This document shows positions 9,023-12,084 of a DNA stretch of 12,084 bases, piece after piece. The stretch spans positions 1 through 12,084 of the forward strand of contig NW_019174157.1 of NCBI RefSeq assembly GCF_001642475.1, written 5' to 3'. The position numbers were made by a program, and so were the translations under genes. Every line of letters starts with the position of its first letter. Within the stretch, counting starts at the first letter, position 1. Under the pieces are notes generated by a model. It was not told the DNA's origin, ran no database searches, and was given only the letters and a program-made list of their open reading frames with translations. This DNA is from Fonsecaea monophora (taxonomy: Eukaryota > Ascomycota > Eurotiomycetes > Chaetothyriales > Herpotrichiellaceae).

Positions 9023-9025
9023 TCA
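9023..9025 (-). other. Premature TGA codon in the GH2 gene
   Basis: On the coding strand the context is GGG TTC ATC TGA GAG TGG GCG AAT CAT. The flanking residues (QGGFI and EWANHGLW) match the family without a gap, so a single G-to-A change from TGG explains the stop. No splice pair small enough to remove only this codon is visible. Confidence 0.9.
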
Positions 9026-10753
9026 GATGAACCCTCCTTGAAGCCGTCTCTGTGAACGGAAAAGGGACCGGTAGGTGTCCAAAAGCCCGGGACCATTGCC
9101 CATTGCATGAGCATATTCGCATAGTATGATGGGCTTTTCGAAATCATCACCCTCGGACTCTGCTTCTCTCTGCAAGTCAGCAGGAGACGTGTACATGTGT
9201 GAAATCATGTCGGTCGTTCTGGCTTGCCAGTCTGGCTCGTAGTGTATCAGGCGGCCGGGATCGCGTTTCTTCGCCCACTTGGACATAGCAGCATGATTCC
9301 GGCCATAGAATGCTTCATTTCCCAGCGACCAGATGATAACGCTTGGATGGTTCTTGTCACGTTCGACCAATTGATACATACGGTCGAGATACGCAGACTC
9401 CCACTCAACGTTGTCCGAAGTGTAATCTGCGGCGTCCTTCGATGTACGCTGCACCTTTTCCTCGTAGTTTAGACCTTCGAGGTTGAGCCCTGAAGCCGCC
9501 GCAGTTGCGAAGCCGTGGCATTCGAGATCTGCTTCATCGATGACCCACAAACCGAGCTCGTCGCAGAGCCCAGGCAGACTCGGATGAGAAGGGTAGTGGG
9601 AACAGCGCACTGCATTGATATTGTGGTTCTTCATTAGAAGAAGATCGCGACGGACCCAGTCTGATGAAACTGCACGGCCGAGGTGCGGATGGTTGTCATG
9701 GCGGTTGGAACCCTGGAATAGAATGGCTTTCCCGTTGACGCGGATGTTGCCATTTTTGACCTCAACGGAGCGAAAACCCACTGCGTGGTTGATGGAATGA
9801 ATGGGGTTAGCACCGCCCATAGCGGACGAAAGGCGTATCTCTAGGGTGTAGAGATAAGGCGTCTCTGCAGTCCATTTGTGTGGGTTCAGGACTTTGATCG
9901 AATGTGAGTACTTTGTAGATTTTGATGAAAGGGGAATGTGCTTCTCTTTCGTGATAAGTTTGCCGTTAGTATCTCTGAGGTCTAATGACAGGAGGCATTC
10001 ATCTTGTAAAACCAAGTCGATGTCAACGTCCAGTGCCGCATCTTCGTACTTTTCGTCAAGCTGCGTCTTGATAAAGAAATCCTCGATTCGCGCCCGGCCC
10101 GGAAGCGCTATGAGGTGAACATCGCGAAAGATACCGGAAAGCCACCATTGATCTTGATCCTCAATATAGCTTCCAGAGCACCATTGAAGAACTTTGACCA
10201 GAATATGATTGGGCTTGCCTCTTCGTACATGCTTCGTGATGTCGAATTCTGCTGGGTTCCTACTCCCTTGAGCATAGCCGACCTCCACTCCATTCAACCA
10301 CAAATAGAAGGCGCTATCTACGCCGTCGAACCTCAGTCTCAGCTGGCTGTCCTCGCTGAACGTGGAGGGTAAGCTAAAGACTCGACAGTACGTCCCAGTG
10401 GGATTCTCCGTTGGTGCGTCAGGTGGACAGACGGGAAAGGGATAGACAATGTTGGTATAATGAGGTCTGCCATAACCCTGCAATTGCCAATGGCCGGGAA
10501 CATCGATGGGTGCCCAAGCGACATCCTGTGTTTCGGGCTCAAAAGGGGATCGGCTGCTGAATGTTTTACAATCAGGCGCCTGCTGGGGAGTTTGAGAGTA
10601 ATTGAAAGCCCATTTCCCATTCAAACAGACCGCCGTGTCCGGAAGATAGTAGGATCGAGGGGCGAGACGGTTGCGTTGAAAGATTTTCTGATTGCACCAA
10701 TCTGGAGTCGATTGATTCTGTGCTTGTATTGGCGTAGTTTGGACCCTCTCCAT

Positions 10754-11882
10754 TGTGCGGTTTCCTTCATCATCGTCTACCAGCTGCATCTTCAAAGACA
10801 ATGAACCGTCAAGTGTGCGGAGAGGTAGCTGTCCTGGCAGTGTTGTATCCCAGACAAGTGCCAGCGAACTTGACAAAGTCGCGCAAATCAATTTGCTGAG
10901 ACCGGGCGGAGATCGCCAGGCCATATACCGAGTACGTGACGACCAATCCGAAGGAGTTCTCACAACGCATGAGAAAATGCGGGGTTCCTAAGGCTGAACA
11001 TCGGAATACATTCCTTCTTCGCATATAACGAGGCTGCAGCCTTGTGCGCGTTACGTAAGTGAGATCAAGACTGCGCCAATACAATCCTTCCGCCATGGGT
11101 GTCATCAGGGCCAGAAACTTGACATTCCAAACGGGACATATGGTATGTGATGGCAGGGCAGTTCATGTTGCGGCAGCGTCTGGGCAATGACATGACTGCT
11201 ACAACAGTGGGAGCCGACTGGAAGAAGGGCATGTAAAGCGCCTGTATGGGACTTCCGGAAACCCGCTTTTGTCCCTACGACCATCGCTGTGGTCATTCTC
11301 AAGGATATTGGGAAATTTTCCCGGTAAGAAACAGCAAGACGGTATTTCTGAGGCATCTGCCAGGTGACATAAACCCTGCTATCCACTCACCATCAAACAG
11401 ATGGAGTAGTCTGGTCAGGAATAGGGTGTGTTGAACCCCAGGTTTGCCCTCATTCACCAGGTCAACCGCAGGGAATTGCTCCCGCCGCCATGTCCAAAGC
11501 CAGGATATTACCAGAGACTAAAACCAGTTGAGGCAAAGTTGATCGTCGTGTAAACCAAAAAAGGATGCAACAACGACACAGTGAGGGTGGCCAAGTCAGT
11601 TTGACGTCAGAATCAAGGAACACAACATCAACTGGAAAGATCCCACATTCTCTCTGCTGCATGGAGGTTAGCGATGCCCAGGTCGACAAGTCTGTCAAGA
11701 GCATGGCCCATCTTTGGAAATGGCCCACCTCGACCGGTTCCGATCGACAGCTACTTTGCACTTGTACAAGCATGATTTCGAAAATGAGGGGCATGCAGAA
11801 GGGGCGGAAGTGGGAGCCCCGGAAGTGTTCTGGCAGCTTTGTCTCAGATTCTCAGACTCGGTGTTGCCAAGCGCAAGCGCTG
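10754..11882. other. Upstream region of the GH2 gene, no recognisable gene
   Basis: The short ORFs here (up to about 117 codons, on both strands) are unrecognised and overlap each other. The beta-galactosidase frame stays open upstream to an ATG at 10963, but those 70 residues do not resemble the family N-terminus. This stretch presumably contains the leader and promoter of the GH2 gene. Confidence 0.55.
10817..10984. promoter_or_regulatory. Three CreA-type SYGGRG words upstream of the GH2 start
   Basis: GCGGAG occurs at 10817-10822 and 10906-10911, and GCGGGG at 10979-10984, with a CCAAT box at 10943-10947. The fungal carbon-catabolite repressor CreA binds SYGGRG, and lactose-utilisation genes are typical CreA targets. 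The motif is short and about one would be expected in such a stretch, so this is weak evidence. Confidence 0.2.
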
Positions 11883-11978
11883 ATTGGTCCTCTTAGCGCT
11901 GAAGCGCGGACCAATTAAATGCCCTAGAGGGTCATTTTGTCAAACGAGTCTAAGCTCCAATACGTACACTTATATAAG
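11883..11978 (+). promoter_or_regulatory. Paired inverted CCAAT boxes and TATA box, probably of a rightward gene
   Basis: ATTGGTCC (11883-11890) and GGACCAAT (11908-11915) are perfect inverted repeats 17 nt apart, each containing a CCAAT box. The spacer can fold further (GCGC 11896-11899 with GCGC 11904-11907). About 55 nt to the right lies TATATAAG, inside the 10-bp palindrome CTTATATAAG (11969-11978). This arrangement suits a fungal promoter bound by the CCAAT-binding complex (HapB/C/E) and driving a gene beyond the right edge. The orientation is inferred, since the TATA palindrome reads the same both ways. A second TATA-like word, TATAAAT, is at 12016-12022. Confidence 0.4.
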
Positions 11979-12049
11979 CCATCGCGTTCACGGCGTAATC
12001 TTAAAATACTACCCTTATAAATCGGTGTAATCTACAGTACTAGCCGGAA

Positions 12050-12063
12050 ATTTTCGCGAAAAT
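12050..12063. promoter_or_regulatory. 14-bp palindrome ATTTTCGCGAAAAT
   Basis: The sequence is identical to its reverse complement and is centred on TTCGCGAA. It resembles sites for cell-cycle factors of the SBF/MBF or E2F type (CGCGAAA core) on both strands. It sits about 75 bp past the TATA-like palindrome, near the probable start of a gene outside the window. Function is inferred only from resemblance. Confidence 0.3.
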
Positions 12064-12084
12064 ATAGTACGGTGAAGTATAGGA

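Larger units (their letters stand above)
7202..10753 (-). pseudogene. GH2 beta-galactosidase (lactase, bgaD/LAC4-like) with one in-frame TGA
   Basis: The coding segments are 10753-8742 and 8675-7202 (1161 codons). Family members hydrolyse lactose, normally in the cytosol. Order: jelly-roll domain (SYIEDQDQWWLSGIFRDV at 196-213), Ig-like domain, TIM barrel (about 325-650), then the C-terminal domain ending GVGTAACGP. Catalytic residues are present: acid/base Glu480 (WSLGNE), Tyr521, nucleophile Glu546 (ILCEYAHAMGN), His549, and metal ligands Glu411 and His413 (LECHGF). Codon 577 (9025-9023) is TGA where the family has Trp in GGF[VI]WEWANHGLW, equivalent to Escherichia coli LacZ Trp568. The frame continues intact on both sides, so this is one gene with one lesion. 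A truncated product would be 576 residues, lacking part of the barrel and all C-terminal domains. The ATG at 10753 has A at -3 and fits family N-termini. Length exceeds the usual 1020-1050 because of inserts at about 742-775, 921-941 and 1031-1085. Sequencing error or functional readthrough are alternatives. Confidence 0.88.

Noticed and set aside
9023..9023. RIP (repeat-induced point mutation) as the cause of the stop
   Set aside because: The changed C on the plus strand precedes another C, not A, and the gene shows no excess of TpA or other stops.
9001..9045. A mini-intron that would remove the premature TGA
   Set aside because: Conserved residues flank the TGA directly on both sides, and the only local GT...AG pairs are far too short.
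10754..10963. Use of the ATG at 10963 as the beta-galactosidase start
   Set aside because: The 70 extra residues do not look like the GH2 N-terminus. The ATG at 10753 has a good context and begins close to the conserved DW...RNRL...R region.
11462..11918. ORFs of 110-117 codons right of the GH2 promoter
   Set aside because: They overlap on opposite strands, have no recognisable domain, and the region carries promoter-like signals.

Overview
The window looks like nuclear DNA of a filamentous ascomycete (Pezizomycotina), most likely Eurotiales (Aspergillus/Penicillium type). The reasons are short introns (56 and 66 nt, both protein-supported) with CTRAC-type branch points, a SUN-family (GH132) cell-wall protein with a serine-rich linker, a fungal GH2 lactase-type beta-galactosidase, a fungal three-helix DUF202 membrane protein, and kilobase-sized intergenic spaces. 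The order or genus call is inference; no ribosomal RNA or other taxonomic marker is present.

Layout from left to right. Positions 1-310 are the upstream region and probable leader of the first gene, with a likely 5'UTR intron (89-158) and two short upstream ORFs. Positions 311-1357 (+) encode a 348-residue DUF202 membrane protein. Positions 1358-4189 (2.8 kb) hold no recognisable gene; they contain a cluster of GTAC-containing palindromes, including a hairpin with two mutually exclusive pairings. About 4190-4667 is the long pyrimidine-rich leader of the next gene, with a probable 5'UTR intron and a cluster of CNYTCNYT words, the motif bound by yeast Ssd1. Positions 4668-6016 (+, one intron) encode a 430-residue SUN1-type secreted cell-wall glucan-modifying protein. 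Positions 6017-7201 are the space between convergent genes. Positions 7202-10753 (-) hold a full-length GH2 beta-galactosidase gene (1161 codons, one 66-nt intron) interrupted by a single in-frame TGA at codon 577, exactly where the family has a conserved substrate-binding tryptophan. Positions 10754-12084 are upstream DNA with no recognisable gene and, near the right edge, promoter-like elements (paired CCAAT boxes, TATA) pointing out of the window.

The three genes do not form a pathway. They are neighbours with separate roles: a membrane protein of unknown function, cell-wall remodelling, and intracellular lactose hydrolysis. In Aspergillus nidulans the GH2 gene bgaD is divergently paired with a lactose permease gene, so the outward promoter at the right edge may belong to a permease; this cannot be seen here. 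The observations most worth following up are the single nonsense lesion in an otherwise intact beta-galactosidase gene, and the Ssd1-like motif array in the SUN1 leader. I did not find a convincing new multi-gene system.
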